Source of the DNA: Candidatus Hydrogenedentota bacterium
Lineage (GTDB): Bacteria > Hydrogenedentota > Hydrogenedentia > Hydrogenedentales > SLHB01
Assembly (NCBI GenBank): GCA_020848835.1
Contig: JADLHJ010000027.1
Coordinates: 165,225-229,224, forward strand
Length of the DNA: 64,000 bases
Direction of reading: 5' to 3'
The translations under genes and the position numbers were made by a program. Position 1 is the first letter of the stretch. Each line of letters begins with the position of its first letter. Positions 1 to 7,696 of this stretch are shown here, in pieces. The notes under the pieces are model-generated. The model was not told the origin of the DNA. It did not search any database and was given only the letters and a program-made list of their open reading frames with translations.

Positions 1-1
1 G

Positions 2-1378
2 GGCAGTGCGGAAGCGACGGCTGCGTTACCGACGCGCGCGGACATAATCATCATCGGCGCGGGATTGGCCGGGCTTACCGCTGCGCGCGAACTTGTGAAG
101 AAAGGCAAGTCCGTCATTGTGCTCGAAGCGCGCGACCGCGTGGGCGGGCGCACGCTTGCGCAGGCGACGCAGAGCGGCGAGATGCTGGACGTGGGCGGGC
201 AATGGATTGGCCCGGGGCAGGATCGCGTTCGCGCGCTGGTGGACGAGTTTGGCCTGAAGACCTATCAGCAGCCTCACACGGGCACGAAATTGCTGAAAAT
301 CGACGGCAGGCTTCGCTCTTACGAAGGCGATATCCCTGCGCTACCCTTGCTTGCAAAACTCGACCTTGGCCACATGTTTTCGCAACTCAACAAAATGGCA
401 GAGACGATTCCGCTCGATGCGCCTTATTCGGCCAAGAATGCTCAGGCGTGGGACAACATCACCCTTGAATCCTGGAAGCAGGAACACATGCGCACGCCCA
501 AGGCACGCGCGCTGCTGGATATTGTCGCGCAATCGGTCTTTGGCGCGGAGGCGGGTGATTTGTCGTTCCTGTTCTTCCTCTTCTATCTGCGTTCCGCCGG
601 CACGCTGGAAAAGCTAATCAACATCGCGGGCGGCGCGCAGGAGACGCGTATCCACGGCGGCACGCAACAAATCTCGGATCGACTCTCGGCGCAGTTGGGC
701 GACGCATTGCGCTTGAACAACCCGGTCCGTGCGATACATCACGGCGGCGATGGCGTGAAGGTGATCGCGGATAGCGGCGAGTACAACGCGCAACGCGTCA
801 TCGTCGCGGTGCCTCCGCACCTTGCGGGAAAGATTTCCTATAACCCTCTGTTGCCGGGGTTGCGCACGCAATTAATGCAGCGCCTGCCGATGGGTTCGAT
901 CATCAAGTGCATTATGGTCTACGACAAACCGTTCTGGCGCGAGGACGGGTTCTCCGGTGAGATTGCGTCCGATGAAGGCCCGCTCTGTGCGGTGTTCGAC
1001 GATAGTCCGGAAGGCAGCCACGAAGGATCGCTCATCGGCTTCATCGCGGGCGATGGCGCTCGGCGTTGGACGGAACACACGCGGGACGAACGGCGCGACG
1101 CCATCGTAAAGCAATTCGTCGAGTGCTATGGCGACAAGGCTTCCAAGCCGAAGGAATACATCGAGAAGAACTGGCTCGAAGAAGAATGGTCGGGCGGCTG
1201 TTACGAAGCGTTCATGGCCCCTGGTGTGATGACGGCGTACGGCAAGGCGCTCCGCGCGCCTGTGGGGCGAGTCCACTGGGCCGGGACCGAGACGAGCGAC
1301 GTCTGGTGCGGGTACATGGACGGCGCCGTGCGCTCTGGCGAGCGCGCAGCCGCGGAAGTCGCGCAACTCGTTGCTTAA
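2..1378 (+). CDS. flavin monoamine oxidase family protein (5' truncated)
   Basis: FAD-dependent amine oxidase that probably oxidises a primary or secondary amine; the substrate cannot be told from sequence. The reading frame is open to the left edge of the window with no start codon, so the N-terminus lies outside. The first visible residues hold the dinucleotide-binding beta strand and glycine motif (IIIIGAGLAG), followed by the ARDRVGGR segment typical of the family. The C-terminal FAD-binding signature GTETSDVWCGYMDGAV is intact, and 458 residues are visible, close to a full enzyme. No close co-directional partner follows; the next gene starts about 200 bp on. Family assignment is firm, specificity unknown. 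Confidence 0.9.
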   Translation, partial: GSAEATAALPTRADIIIIGAGLAGLTAARELVKKGKSVIVLEARDRVGGRTLAQATQSGEMLDVGGQWIGPGQDRVRALVDEFGLKTYQQPHTGTKLLKIDGRLRSYEGDIPALPLLAKLDLGHMFSQLNKMAETIPLDAPYSAKNAQAWDNITLESWKQEHMRTPKARALLDIVAQSVFGAEAGDLSFLFFLFYLRSAGTLEKLINIAGGAQETRIHGGTQQISDRLSAQLGDALRLNNPVRAIHHGGDGVKVIADSGEYNAQRVIVAVPPHLAGKISYNPLLPGLRTQLMQRLPMGSIIKCIMVYDKPFWREDGFSGEIASDEGPLCAVFDDSPEGSHEGSLIGFIAGDGARRWTEHTRDERRDAIVKQFVECYGDKASKPKEYIEKNWLEEEWSGGCYEAFMAPGVMTAYGKALRAPVGRVHWAGTETSDVWCGYMDGAVRSGERAAAEVAQLVA

Positions 1379-1397
1379 TATCGTCTTCGCGAAAACA

Positions 1398-1428
1398 CGG
1401 CGCAGGGCTTCGAGACGCGCCGCGCTCA
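1398..1428. repeat. short dispersed hairpin repeat, copy A
   Basis: The 17 nt GAGACGCGCCGCGCTCA (1412-1428) recurs exactly at 11921-11937. Upstream of it, CGGCGC can pair with GCGCCG to form a hairpin; the other copy keeps the pairing with a G-U substitution. It lies 20 bp after the amine oxidase stop codon. It may be an REP-like element or a transcript-end hairpin. Confidence 0.6.
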
Positions 1429-1576
1429 GGCGAGCGAGGCTCTACGTTCGCGCATCTCCTTTTTTATCAAAAAACCGAGTAGGGCGACGTGACAGCTCGT
1501 AGCCAAGAATCCTCAAATAGGTTACACTCATAGGCGATAATCGACTGAACAAATCCTAAACCGCGAGGTGACCGCC

Positions 1577-2503
1577 GTGCGATGGATAACCCGACGTGAT
1601 TTCATAAAGCGTTCCGCGCTTGCTGCTACTGGCGCAAGTCTGGCGATGGCGGGGTTGCGCCCCGCGTGGGCGGCGGACACCAAGTTCAACGGCACGATGA
1701 AACGCACACTCGGAAAATCGGGGGTGCAGTGTTCGTTGCTGGGCATGGGCACGGGCACGCAGGCGTGGAACGGCAGTTCTGCACAGAACCGCAAAGGGCG
1801 CAAGGCCTTCGTTTCGCTTATTGAACACGCGCACGCAAACGGTGTGACCTATTTCGATCTCGCGGACATGTATGGCGCGCACGATTACATGAAAGATGCT
1901 TTGAAGAATAGCATCAAGCGTGAAGATGCGATGCTGCTAACGAAGACCGTGTCGCGCGATCCAACCTTGATCAAAGCAGACCTTGAACGTTTCCGCCGCG
2001 AACTCGATACCGATTACATCGACGTCGTGTTGCTGCATTGCCTCACCGAACCCGGTTGGACAGAGAAGCTGAAGCCCTGCATGGACGTGTTGTCCGAAGC
2101 GAAATCCAAGGGTCTCATCCGCGCACATGGATGCTCGTGTCACAACTTCGGCGCGATGGAAACCGCCGCAGACTCGCCGTGGACCGATGTGTTGCTCGCG
2201 CGCATCAATCCCTTCGGCATCAAGATGGACACCAAGAACCTCACCCCCGACGGCAAACCCAAAGACTCATTGAATGAAGCCGAAATAATGGATGTAGTCA
2301 CGGTGCTCAAACGCGCGCATGACAATGGCATCGGCGTGCTCGGCATGAAGATCGCCGGCGAAGGCGCGGCACGCGATCGCATCGCGGAATCGCTGCAGTT
2401 TGTGCTGACCACTGGCGTCGTTGATGCGCTGAATATCGGCGTGCTCGATCCCAGCGAAGTGGACGCAAACCTTAAGCATGTGGAGAACGTACGCGTCGCG
2501 TAG
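1577..2503 (+). CDS. Tat-exported aldo/keto reductase
   Basis: NAD(P)H-dependent oxidoreductase of the aldo/keto reductase superfamily, exported folded through the Tat system. The start is taken as GTG 1577 because GAGGTGA (1565-1571) sits 5 nt before it; GTG 1568 is the in-frame alternative. The N-terminus carries TRRDFIK followed by a hydrophobic stretch ending AWA, a twin-arginine signal. The catalytic tetrad is visible as D94, Y99 (FDLADMYG), K123 (LLTK) and H154 (VLLH). It is 308 residues, normal for the family. Tat-dependent reductases of this type are frequent in Planctomycetota-like genomes. The substrate is unknown. Confidence 0.9.
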   Translation: MRWITRRDFIKRSALAATGASLAMAGLRPAWAADTKFNGTMKRTLGKSGVQCSLLGMGTGTQAWNGSSAQNRKGRKAFVSLIEHAHANGVTYFDLADMYGAHDYMKDALKNSIKREDAMLLTKTVSRDPTLIKADLERFRRELDTDYIDVVLLHCLTEPGWTEKLKPCMDVLSEAKSKGLIRAHGCSCHNFGAMETAADSPWTDVLLARINPFGIKMDTKNLTPDGKPKDSLNEAEIMDVVTVLKRAHDNGIGVLGMKIAGEGAARDRIAESLQFVLTTGVVDALNIGVLDPSEVDANLKHVENVRVA

Positions 2504-2526
2504 CTCTCTCAGATAAGAGGGAATTC

Positions 2527-2751
2527 ATGGGACATCGAATACGCTGTTGTACGTTTTGGCTCATTGTTGTTGCGAGTAGTTGCGCAACTCAAACTCCCAC
2601 GCCACATTCTCAACTCGATTCTAAACGGCCTCAGGATCGACTGGAATCAGTTCCCGATACGACACCAAAAGCGCCACCTGAGCGTTTACCGGATGAATTA
2701 CCTGTCGAACCGCTGAAGACTGCAGCACACTTGAAGTTCTTCAGATCATAA
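2527..2751 (+). CDS. small putative lipoprotein
   Basis: A 74-residue protein without a recognised domain. It begins with a short charged segment and a hydrophobic core ending in VASSC, which can serve as a lipobox, so it is probably a membrane-anchored lipoprotein with a Pro/Thr-rich tail. A purine-rich GAGGG lies 6 nt before the ATG. It precedes the next membrane gene by only 7 bp, so the two are likely co-transcribed. Both are A+T-richer than their neighbours, which suggests a separate origin. The reading frame could be fortuitous, but the ribosome site, signal and neighbour spacing argue it is real. Confidence 0.55.
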   Translation: MGHRIRCCTFWLIVVASSCATQTPTPHSQLDSKRPQDRLESVPDTTPKAPPERLPDELPVEPLKTAAHLKFFRS

Positions 2752-2758
2752 AGACGTT

Positions 2759-3202
2759 ATGCGACATTTCAATCTTATTATCTCAATTTTGATTGTATGT
2801 GTCGCGGGAACGTGGGGATGTGTACAAGCGTTCTCCGTGTTTACGTCGATCGCCTATGATCGCCCTCAAATCTCCTTCAACCTCGTATCAGACGGTATTG
2901 TGGGCGCACTCATGGTCATCGTAGCAATTGCTATCATCATATCGCTGCTTCGATCCCGAAGAGACTTTGAACCCAAGACTGTGATTGCCGACGGAAATCA
3001 TCAGTCCAAATACGTAAAGGTGCTCAAAATTATCATATTTTTGCTCTTTGGATTGGAGGCACTTTTGCTTATAACAGCTAGACTAGGGATTCCCATTTTC
3101 GGTCAGTTCACGGTTCCCGCACTTTTTACGACAGTTATTTCGATCATTGTACTGGGAATAATCGCGAGCGCGATTCGTGGTGGTACTGACGAGTATCTTT
3201 GA
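2759..3202 (+). CDS. hypothetical multi-pass membrane protein
   Basis: A 147-residue protein with about four hydrophobic segments: roughly residues 5-28 (containing a possible lipobox-like Cys but followed by no typical linker), 45-67, 85-107 and 115-138. No conserved domain is recognised. It starts 7 bp after the preceding small lipoprotein gene and ends just before an A-rich direct repeat and a hairpin. Its base composition is clearly A+T-richer than the genes on either side. Function unknown; an inner-membrane location is the only safe inference. Confidence 0.65.
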   Translation: MRHFNLIISILIVCVAGTWGCVQAFSVFTSIAYDRPQISFNLVSDGIVGALMVIVAIAIIISLLRSRRDFEPKTVIADGNHQSKYVKVLKIIIFLLFGLEALLLITARLGIPIFGQFTVPALFTTVISIIVLGIIASAIRGGTDEYL

Positions 3203-3221
3203 GGCTTCCGCCACACACTTC

Positions 3222-3257
3222 AATCCAAAATCCAAAATCGAAAATCCAAAATAAATT
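3222..3257. repeat. AATCCAAAAT-type tandem repeat
   Basis: Four near-identical units of the form AATCCAAA/AATCGAAA follow each other directly behind the membrane protein gene. Short repeats of this AATCCAAAATCC kind are seen between genes in many bacterial genomes. It is intergenic and not part of a frame. Confidence 0.6.
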
Positions 3258-3258
3258 C

Positions 3259-3289
3259 GGCCCAGCGCCTCCTTCACAGGCGCCGGGCC
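3259..3289. terminator. hairpin terminator between convergent genes
   Basis: GGCCCAGCGCCT and AGGCGCCGGGCC form a 12-bp stem with one mismatch and a 7-nt loop. It lies between the plus-strand membrane gene and the minus-strand ankyrin gene, so it may end both transcripts. The following bases are only weakly T-rich. Confidence 0.55.
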
Positions 3290-3325
3290 TTATACAAAGC
3301 ACCGCTCACTATCGTAAGCCGCGGC

Positions 3326-3886
3326 CTAATAGCCGCCGCCGTACGCTCCGATTAGGTCTGCAACGTCGTCGTATCCCATCAGCTTTGCGACGCCGAGTGG
3401 CGTCATGCTGGTGTATGCATAGTCGCGAGAGTTCGCATCGGCGCCTGCGCTCAACAGCATTTCCGCGACATCGACGCGCCCGTTCATGGCGACCCAGTGC
3501 AGGCTCGACATGCCCAAGCTGTCCATCTCATTCACATCCGCGCCGCTCTCGATAAGGGCTTGGACGGAGTTGGTGTGACCGCGCCGCGCCGCTTTGTGCA
3601 GCGGCGTCTCGCCAGTAATGTCGCGCTCGTCTGGATCTGCGCCCGTGGCGAGCAGTTTGCGCACGGCGTTTTCCATGCCCCAATACGCCGCCCGTTGGAG
3701 CAGGGTGTCTCCCGCGCCACGGTCCGGCGCGTCCGCCAATTCTTGGCGCATCATGACTTCCTGGAGACCGCGATGGCCGCTCTTGAGCGCCCGGCTCATG
3801 GGCGTTTCGCCGTCGTTGTCCATGGTGTAAAACCAATGGATGGCCATGTTGCGTTGTCCGTCTATCTGTCGTTCAGAAGTAACCAT
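3326..3886 (-). CDS. ankyrin repeat protein
   Basis: A cytosolic-looking protein built of about four ankyrin repeats. The repeats are visible as GETPMSRALKSGH, DTLLQRAAYWGMENAV, GETPLHKAARRGHTNSV and SSLHWVAMNGRVDVAE, each followed by an (A/S)GAD-type turn (TGADPDERD, SGADVNEMD, SAGADANSRD). Such repeats mediate protein-protein binding; the partner is unknown. The start is uncertain: ATG 3886 is used here, while ATG 3847 (MAIHWFY) or GTG 3946 are possible, none with a convincing ribosome site. No signal peptide is seen. The gene stands alone, convergent to the upstream membrane gene. Confidence 0.85.
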   Translation of the reverse strand: MVTSERQIDGQRNMAIHWFYTMDNDGETPMSRALKSGHRGLQEVMMRQELADAPDRGAGDTLLQRAAYWGMENAVRKLLATGADPDERDITGETPLHKAARRGHTNSVQALIESGADVNEMDSLGMSSLHWVAMNGRVDVAEMLLSAGADANSRDYAYTSMTPLGVAKLMGYDDVADLIGAYGGGY

Positions 3887-4330
3887 ATTTGAGGCGATGC
3901 AACCGGAATGCCGGAGGATGGTCCGGGACGAAAAGCGCGTCCACACTTGCCGCGAAAGCCTTTAGCGAGCGGGACCGTTTTCGATTTTATTTTCGTGTGC
4001 CGTCAGTTTTCTGGAATTCTTGTCTAATCGCCAAATTCTTGTCAGCGCGTTATACGCTCAGCCTATAGCCCACTGTGTTGCACTTTTTAACAGCACGAGG
4101 AACCGCCACCGGGGTAACGGCACGGTCGATTTGGAAATGAGAAACAGGGGTGGTAAGAGTGAACTGGAAAGAAATAAACCCGCTGGACCCGCGAACCATC
4201 CAAGGCTTGGTAATGTCGTAGGGGTCTTGCAGCATTTGCTGTCCCGCGATATACTTACCGTTCGTCCCATATCGGTGCGGGGCGAAGCGTGGAATACCAG
4301 TCAGTTAAACAAAAGAAGAGGGGTAAACTC
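3887..4330. other. divergent intergenic region
   Basis: About 440 bp between the ankyrin gene and the lipoprotein gene. Only one candidate promoter (4227-4255) stands out. Short frames inside it have no coding features that could be recognised. Confidence 0.5.
4227..4255 (+). promoter_or_regulatory. candidate sigma-70 promoter for lipoprotein gene
   Basis: TTGCAG (4227-4232) and TATACT (4250-4255) are separated by exactly 17 bp. The expected start site is about 70 bp before the GTG at 4331. The -35 box matches the consensus at only three positions. Confidence 0.35.
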
Positions 4331-4780
4331 GTGCGTAAGACAGCATTTTTCTCAATGTGCGGGGCATTGGTGATGGCGCTTGCATTGGCAGGTTGCGCGA
4401 CCAGCGGCGGCGGCTCGACGGCGGCGAAGGGTCCGAGCCCGGAAGACGGTATCAAGGCGTCATTGGATGGTTGGAAGGCCGGTATGGAGGGCAAGGACCT
4501 TGCGAAGCTCGGCGCCAGCATGTCCGACAAGTTCAACCATTCGGAATGGGGCAACAAGCAGCAGATGCTCGATTTCCTGAAGTCGCAATTTGATCAGGGT
4601 ACGCTGGACGGTACCAAGGTGGATGGCAGCAAGGCGAAAATTACCGTCAATGGCAATACGGCAACGGTGTATCCGGTGGAAATGACCGCGTCGTTCGGAA
4701 CGGCGACGATCGAGTTCAAGCTTGAGAAAGAGGCCGATGGCGTGTGGCGCGCGACGGGAATTAACGTCGAAGGCGTATAG
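4331..4780 (+). CDS. lipoprotein with NTF2/SnoaL-like domain
   Basis: An exported lipoprotein of 149 residues. The start is GTG 4331, preceded by GAGGGG at 4318-4323; an upstream in-frame GTG at 4289 would put charged residues before the signal. The signal peptide ends in LALAGC, a clear lipobox. The mature part (GIKASLDGWKAGMEGKDLAKL, then a beta-rich half with NGNTATVYPVEM) has the helix-helix-sheet pattern of DUF4440/NTF2-like folds, which hold small ligands or act as accessory domains. Ligand and role are unknown. A strong hairpin follows the stop codon. Confidence 0.75.
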   Translation: MRKTAFFSMCGALVMALALAGCATSGGGSTAAKGPSPEDGIKASLDGWKAGMEGKDLAKLGASMSDKFNHSEWGNKQQMLDFLKSQFDQGTLDGTKVDGSKAKITVNGNTATVYPVEMTASFGTATIEFKLEKEADGVWRATGINVEGV

Positions 4781-4797
4781 CGCTCGATTTTAAGGTC

Positions 4798-4840
4798 CAC
4801 AGGCCGAAGCATCGCCACGCGAAGCTTCGGCCTGTGCCTA
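4798..4840 (+). terminator. hairpin terminator
   Basis: CACAGGCCGAAGC (4798-4810) pairs perfectly with GCTTCGGCCTGTG (4824-4836), followed by a short TATTTT run. It lies 18 bp after the lipoprotein stop codon. Confidence 0.65.
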
Positions 4841-4851
4841 TTTTGCCGGAT

Positions 4852-4881
4852 TTGTGTAAGCCCGCTTGCAAAACTTATACT
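4852..4881 (+). promoter_or_regulatory. candidate sigma-70 promoter for sat
   Basis: TTGTGT (4852-4857) and TATACT (4876-4881) are 18 bp apart, about 90 bp before the sat start codon and just after the previous gene's terminator. Confidence 0.35.
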
Positions 4882-4968
4882 CCTCCTTTCCGCGCCCGAG
4901 GGTGACTTGGCGTGATCTTGCCTCAATGATGGGCGCGCAACCCGCAACAAACCGATTGGAGAGGAACT

Positions 4969-6120
4969 ATGTCGTTGCCCCCGCACGGCGGCACGTTGGT
5001 GGACCGCTTTTTGACTGGCGCCGCCCTGGACGCCGCAAAGGAAAAGGCCAAAGGCCTCCCGCGCATCAAGGTAGATTCGTATTGCGCGTTCGATATTGAC
5101 TGCATTGCGAAGGGCATTTTCAGCCCGCTGACCGGCTTTATGAACGAAGCGCAGGTCCGCAGCGTCATCAACAACATGCACGTGAAGCCGGGTGTGCCGT
5201 GGACGATTCCGATCCTGCTGGCGGTCTCCAGCGAAGTGGGAGACAAGCTGAGCCTCAATTCCGAAATCGCGATCGAAGATGACGAAGGCGATATCGTCGC
5301 CATTCTCCACCTCGCGGAGAAGTTCCATGTAGACCACCGCGAGATCGCGGAGAAGGTCTATCGAACCACAGACGAGACGCACCCTGGCGTTGCTTATACG
5401 CTGGGTCTGGGCGACGTGTTTCTCGCGGGCGACATCGACGTGCTGAAGGCGCGCGTGATCGAGCACCAAGAATACAATCTCACGCCAAAAGAGACCCGCG
5501 CGGCATTCGAGCACCACGGGTGGAAGCGTATCGTGGCGTTTCAGACGCGCAACCCGATCCACCGCGCGCACGAGTACCTGACGAAGTGTGCGTTGGAAGT
5601 GTGCGACGGATTGTTGATTCACCCGCTCATGGGAACGACGAAGAGCGACGACATTCCCGGCGATGTGCGCATGGAGTGTTACAAGACAATCGTCGAACTG
5701 TATTATCCGAAGAAGCACACGATGCTGTCGATTATGCCAGTGAACATGCGCTACGCGGGGCCTAAAGAAGCGGTGATGCACGCGATCATCCGCAAAAATT
5801 ATGGCTGCACGCACTTCATCGTCGGCCGCGACCATGCGGGCGTGGGAAACTTTTACGGCACGTATGATGCGCATTACATCTTCAACGAGATCGATTTGCA
5901 GGAACTCGGCATTCAGCCGTTGTTCTTCGATCACACGTTCCACTGCAAGGCCTGCGGCAATATGGGTTCGATCAAGACCTGCCCGCACGACAAGGAAAAC
6001 CACACGATCCTTAGCGGGACAAAAGTCCGCGACATGCTGAAGGCGGGCGAGATTCCGCCGGTGGAGTTCAGCCGTCCGGAAGTGGCGAAGGTGCTTATCA
6101 AGTGGGCGCAGAGCGCATAA
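4969..6120 (+). CDS. sat: sulfate adenylyltransferase
   Basis: ATP sulfurylase, which forms adenylyl sulfate and pyrophosphate from ATP and sulfate (or the reverse). It is the monofunctional homo-oligomeric Sat type of 383 residues, without an APS kinase domain. The ATP-binding motif QTRNPIHRAH spans residues 192-201 and GRDHAGVG 286-293. A CxxC-x8-C cluster (C326, C329, C338) with H340 nearby matches the zinc site known in Thermus and sulfur-bacterial Sat. GGAGAGG precedes the ATG. No other sulfur-assimilation or dissimilation gene is in the window, so the pathway context is open. A terminator and a palindromic repeat follow directly. Confidence 0.95.
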   Translation: MSLPPHGGTLVDRFLTGAALDAAKEKAKGLPRIKVDSYCAFDIDCIAKGIFSPLTGFMNEAQVRSVINNMHVKPGVPWTIPILLAVSSEVGDKLSLNSEIAIEDDEGDIVAILHLAEKFHVDHREIAEKVYRTTDETHPGVAYTLGLGDVFLAGDIDVLKARVIEHQEYNLTPKETRAAFEHHGWKRIVAFQTRNPIHRAHEYLTKCALEVCDGLLIHPLMGTTKSDDIPGDVRMECYKTIVELYYPKKHTMLSIMPVNMRYAGPKEAVMHAIIRKNYGCTHFIVGRDHAGVGNFYGTYDAHYIFNEIDLQELGIQPLFFDHTFHCKACGNMGSIKTCPHDKENHTILSGTKVRDMLKAGEIPPVEFSRPEVAKVLIKWAQSA

Positions 6121-6141
6121 AAGCGGTTCGCTTAATTTTTG

Positions 6142-6225
6142 TTTGTAACGCCCGGCTTCCATGCCGGGCGTTTTTATTTGATCGTCCCGACTCTCGCCCG
6201 ACACGGAAGCCGGGCGCTACAATTG
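6142..6225. repeat. 84-bp palindromic repeat element, copy 1
   Basis: The element starts TTTGTAACGCCCGG and ends GGGCGCTACAATTG. Its ends are inverted repeats of each other (about 18 bp, one mismatch) and an inner hairpin lies at the left side. The same ends occur at 39946-40028 behind aroD, with nearly the same length. It is read as a MITE/REP-like element. Confidence 0.75.
6147..6175 (+). terminator. intrinsic terminator of sat
   Basis: A perfect 10-bp stem (AACGCCCGGC with GCCGGGCGTT), a 6-nt loop and a run of T. It forms the left half of the palindromic element at 6142-6225, so the repeat itself brings the terminator. Confidence 0.8.
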
Positions 6226-6257
6226 TTGCTCTATGAGTACTGACGGGTGCGAATGAA

Positions 6258-7625
6258 ATGACCACGAGCGGTAAACCCCGCGTTCTTGTCATCGGCCTTG
6301 ATTGCGCGGCGCCGCGTTTTGTATTTGGGCCGGACGCATTCGATCTTCCGAATCTCCGCGCTTTGATGGAGCGTGGTTGCTATGGCCCGCTGGAAAGTTG
6401 TCACCCGCCGATTACCGTTCCTGCGTGGGCCTGCATGATGACAGGCAAAGATCCAGGTGAACTTGGGTGCTACGGGTTTCGCAACCGCGCCGATTATTCG
6501 TACAATGAAATGACCACCGCCAACGGCGCGGCGATTCGCGAGCCGCGTGTGTGGGACATCCTGTCCCGGTATGGCAAACAATGCATTGTCCTCGGTGTGC
6601 CGCAGACGTTTCCGCCGAAGCCGCTCAACGGTTGCCTCGTGTCGGGAATGGATACGCCGGATACCAGCGTCGATTACACCTACCCGAAATCGTTGAAGCG
6701 GGAGATCGAACGAGAATGCGGCGCGTACATCCCCGATGTGAAGGACTTCCGCACGGACGATAAGGAAGGGTTATTAAAACGCCTCTACGCGCTGATGGAG
6801 AACCGTTTCGCGGTTGCGCGGTATCTCATGAAAGCAAAGTCTTGGAACTTTTTCATGATGGTCGAGATGGGGGTTGACCGGCTTCACCATGCGTTTTGGA
6901 AATACTGCGATCCGCTGCATCCGAAGTTTGTCACGGGAAATCCATTTGAGCATGTGTTTCGCGACTACTATCGCGCGGTGGATACGCGAATCGGCGCACT
7001 CATAGCACTCGCGGGCGACGACGTGACAACGATCGTAGTTTCCGATCATGGTGCAAAAGCAATGCGAGGCGGGTTGCGCATCAATCAGTGGCTGATCGAT
7101 AGCGGCTATCTGCGTTTGAAAGAAACACCGCCTGCAGGTACGCGCCTCGAAGATTGCGCGGTGGATTGGCGCAACACGCGCGCATGGAGTTCAGGCGGGT
7201 ATTACGCGCGCGTTTTCTTGAACGTGCAAGGCCGCGAACCCGAAGGATGCGTAGCGCAACAGCATTACAACCGCACTCGTGACGAAATCGCGAATGGGAT
7301 ACGCGAGATAAATGGACCGAACAACGAGCGGCCAAATAATCGCGTTCTCAAGCCAGAAGAAATCTATCGCCAAATGAACGGTATCGCGCCAGACCTCATC
7401 GTGTATCCCGATGATCTCAATTGGCGCGCTATTGGTACTGTTGGCCATGATTCCATCTATGCGGATGAAAACGACACTGGGCCCGATGATGCCAATCACG
7501 ATTACGACGGCATCTTCATCGCCGACGGAAGAAATGAAGAAGTAGGCGCAGTACCGCAGAGCATTTATGAGATCGCCCCATGGGTGCTTGGGGCGTTCGG
7601 CATTTCACGACCACTCGTATATTGA
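6258..7625 (+). CDS. alkaline-phosphatase superfamily phosphodiesterase/phosphatase
   Basis: A metal-dependent hydrolase of the type I phosphodiesterase/nucleotide pyrophosphatase branch of the alkaline phosphatase superfamily, 455 residues. Metal ligands are visible in VIGLDCA near the N-terminus and VVSDHGAKAM in the middle; the Thr in PPITVPAWACMMTG is the expected nucleophile. No signal peptide or membrane segment is seen, so it is probably cytosolic. Members of this group act on phosphoesters of nucleotides, lipids or sugars and the sequence does not decide which. It follows sat by 137 bp on the same strand but behind a strong terminator, so co-transcription is unlikely. Confidence 0.85.
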   Translation: MTTSGKPRVLVIGLDCAAPRFVFGPDAFDLPNLRALMERGCYGPLESCHPPITVPAWACMMTGKDPGELGCYGFRNRADYSYNEMTTANGAAIREPRVWDILSRYGKQCIVLGVPQTFPPKPLNGCLVSGMDTPDTSVDYTYPKSLKREIERECGAYIPDVKDFRTDDKEGLLKRLYALMENRFAVARYLMKAKSWNFFMMVEMGVDRLHHAFWKYCDPLHPKFVTGNPFEHVFRDYYRAVDTRIGALIALAGDDVTTIVVSDHGAKAMRGGLRINQWLIDSGYLRLKETPPAGTRLEDCAVDWRNTRAWSSGGYYARVFLNVQGREPEGCVAQQHYNRTRDEIANGIREINGPNNERPNNRVLKPEEIYRQMNGIAPDLIVYPDDLNWRAIGTVGHDSIYADENDTGPDDANHDYDGIFIADGRNEEVGAVPQSIYEIAPWVLGAFGISRPLVY

Positions 7626-7636
7626 ACCTGTAAAGA

Positions 7637-7696
7637 AGCACGGGCGTCCCGCCCGTGTTTCATGCGTTTATCAATCACGGGCGGGACGCCCGTGCT
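7637..7696. repeat. inverted repeat of the ACGGGCGTCCCGCCCGT family
   Basis: Two perfect 21-bp arms (7637-7657 and 7676-7696) flank an 18-bp loop, and each arm is itself palindromic (CACGGGCG...CGCCCGTG). It lies between convergent genes and could terminate both. The stop codon and the last codons of the ribulokinase gene lie inside it. Confidence 0.8.

Noticed and set aside
872..1366. A 164-codon minus-strand frame opposite the amine oxidase
   Set aside because: Antisense to a conserved FAD enzyme; no domain or ribosome site.
4594..6204. A 536-codon open frame on the minus strand opposite sat
   Set aside because: It lies fully antisense to a well-conserved sat gene and its protein is an Arg/His-rich sequence without domain; it is a by-product of G+C-rich third codon positions.
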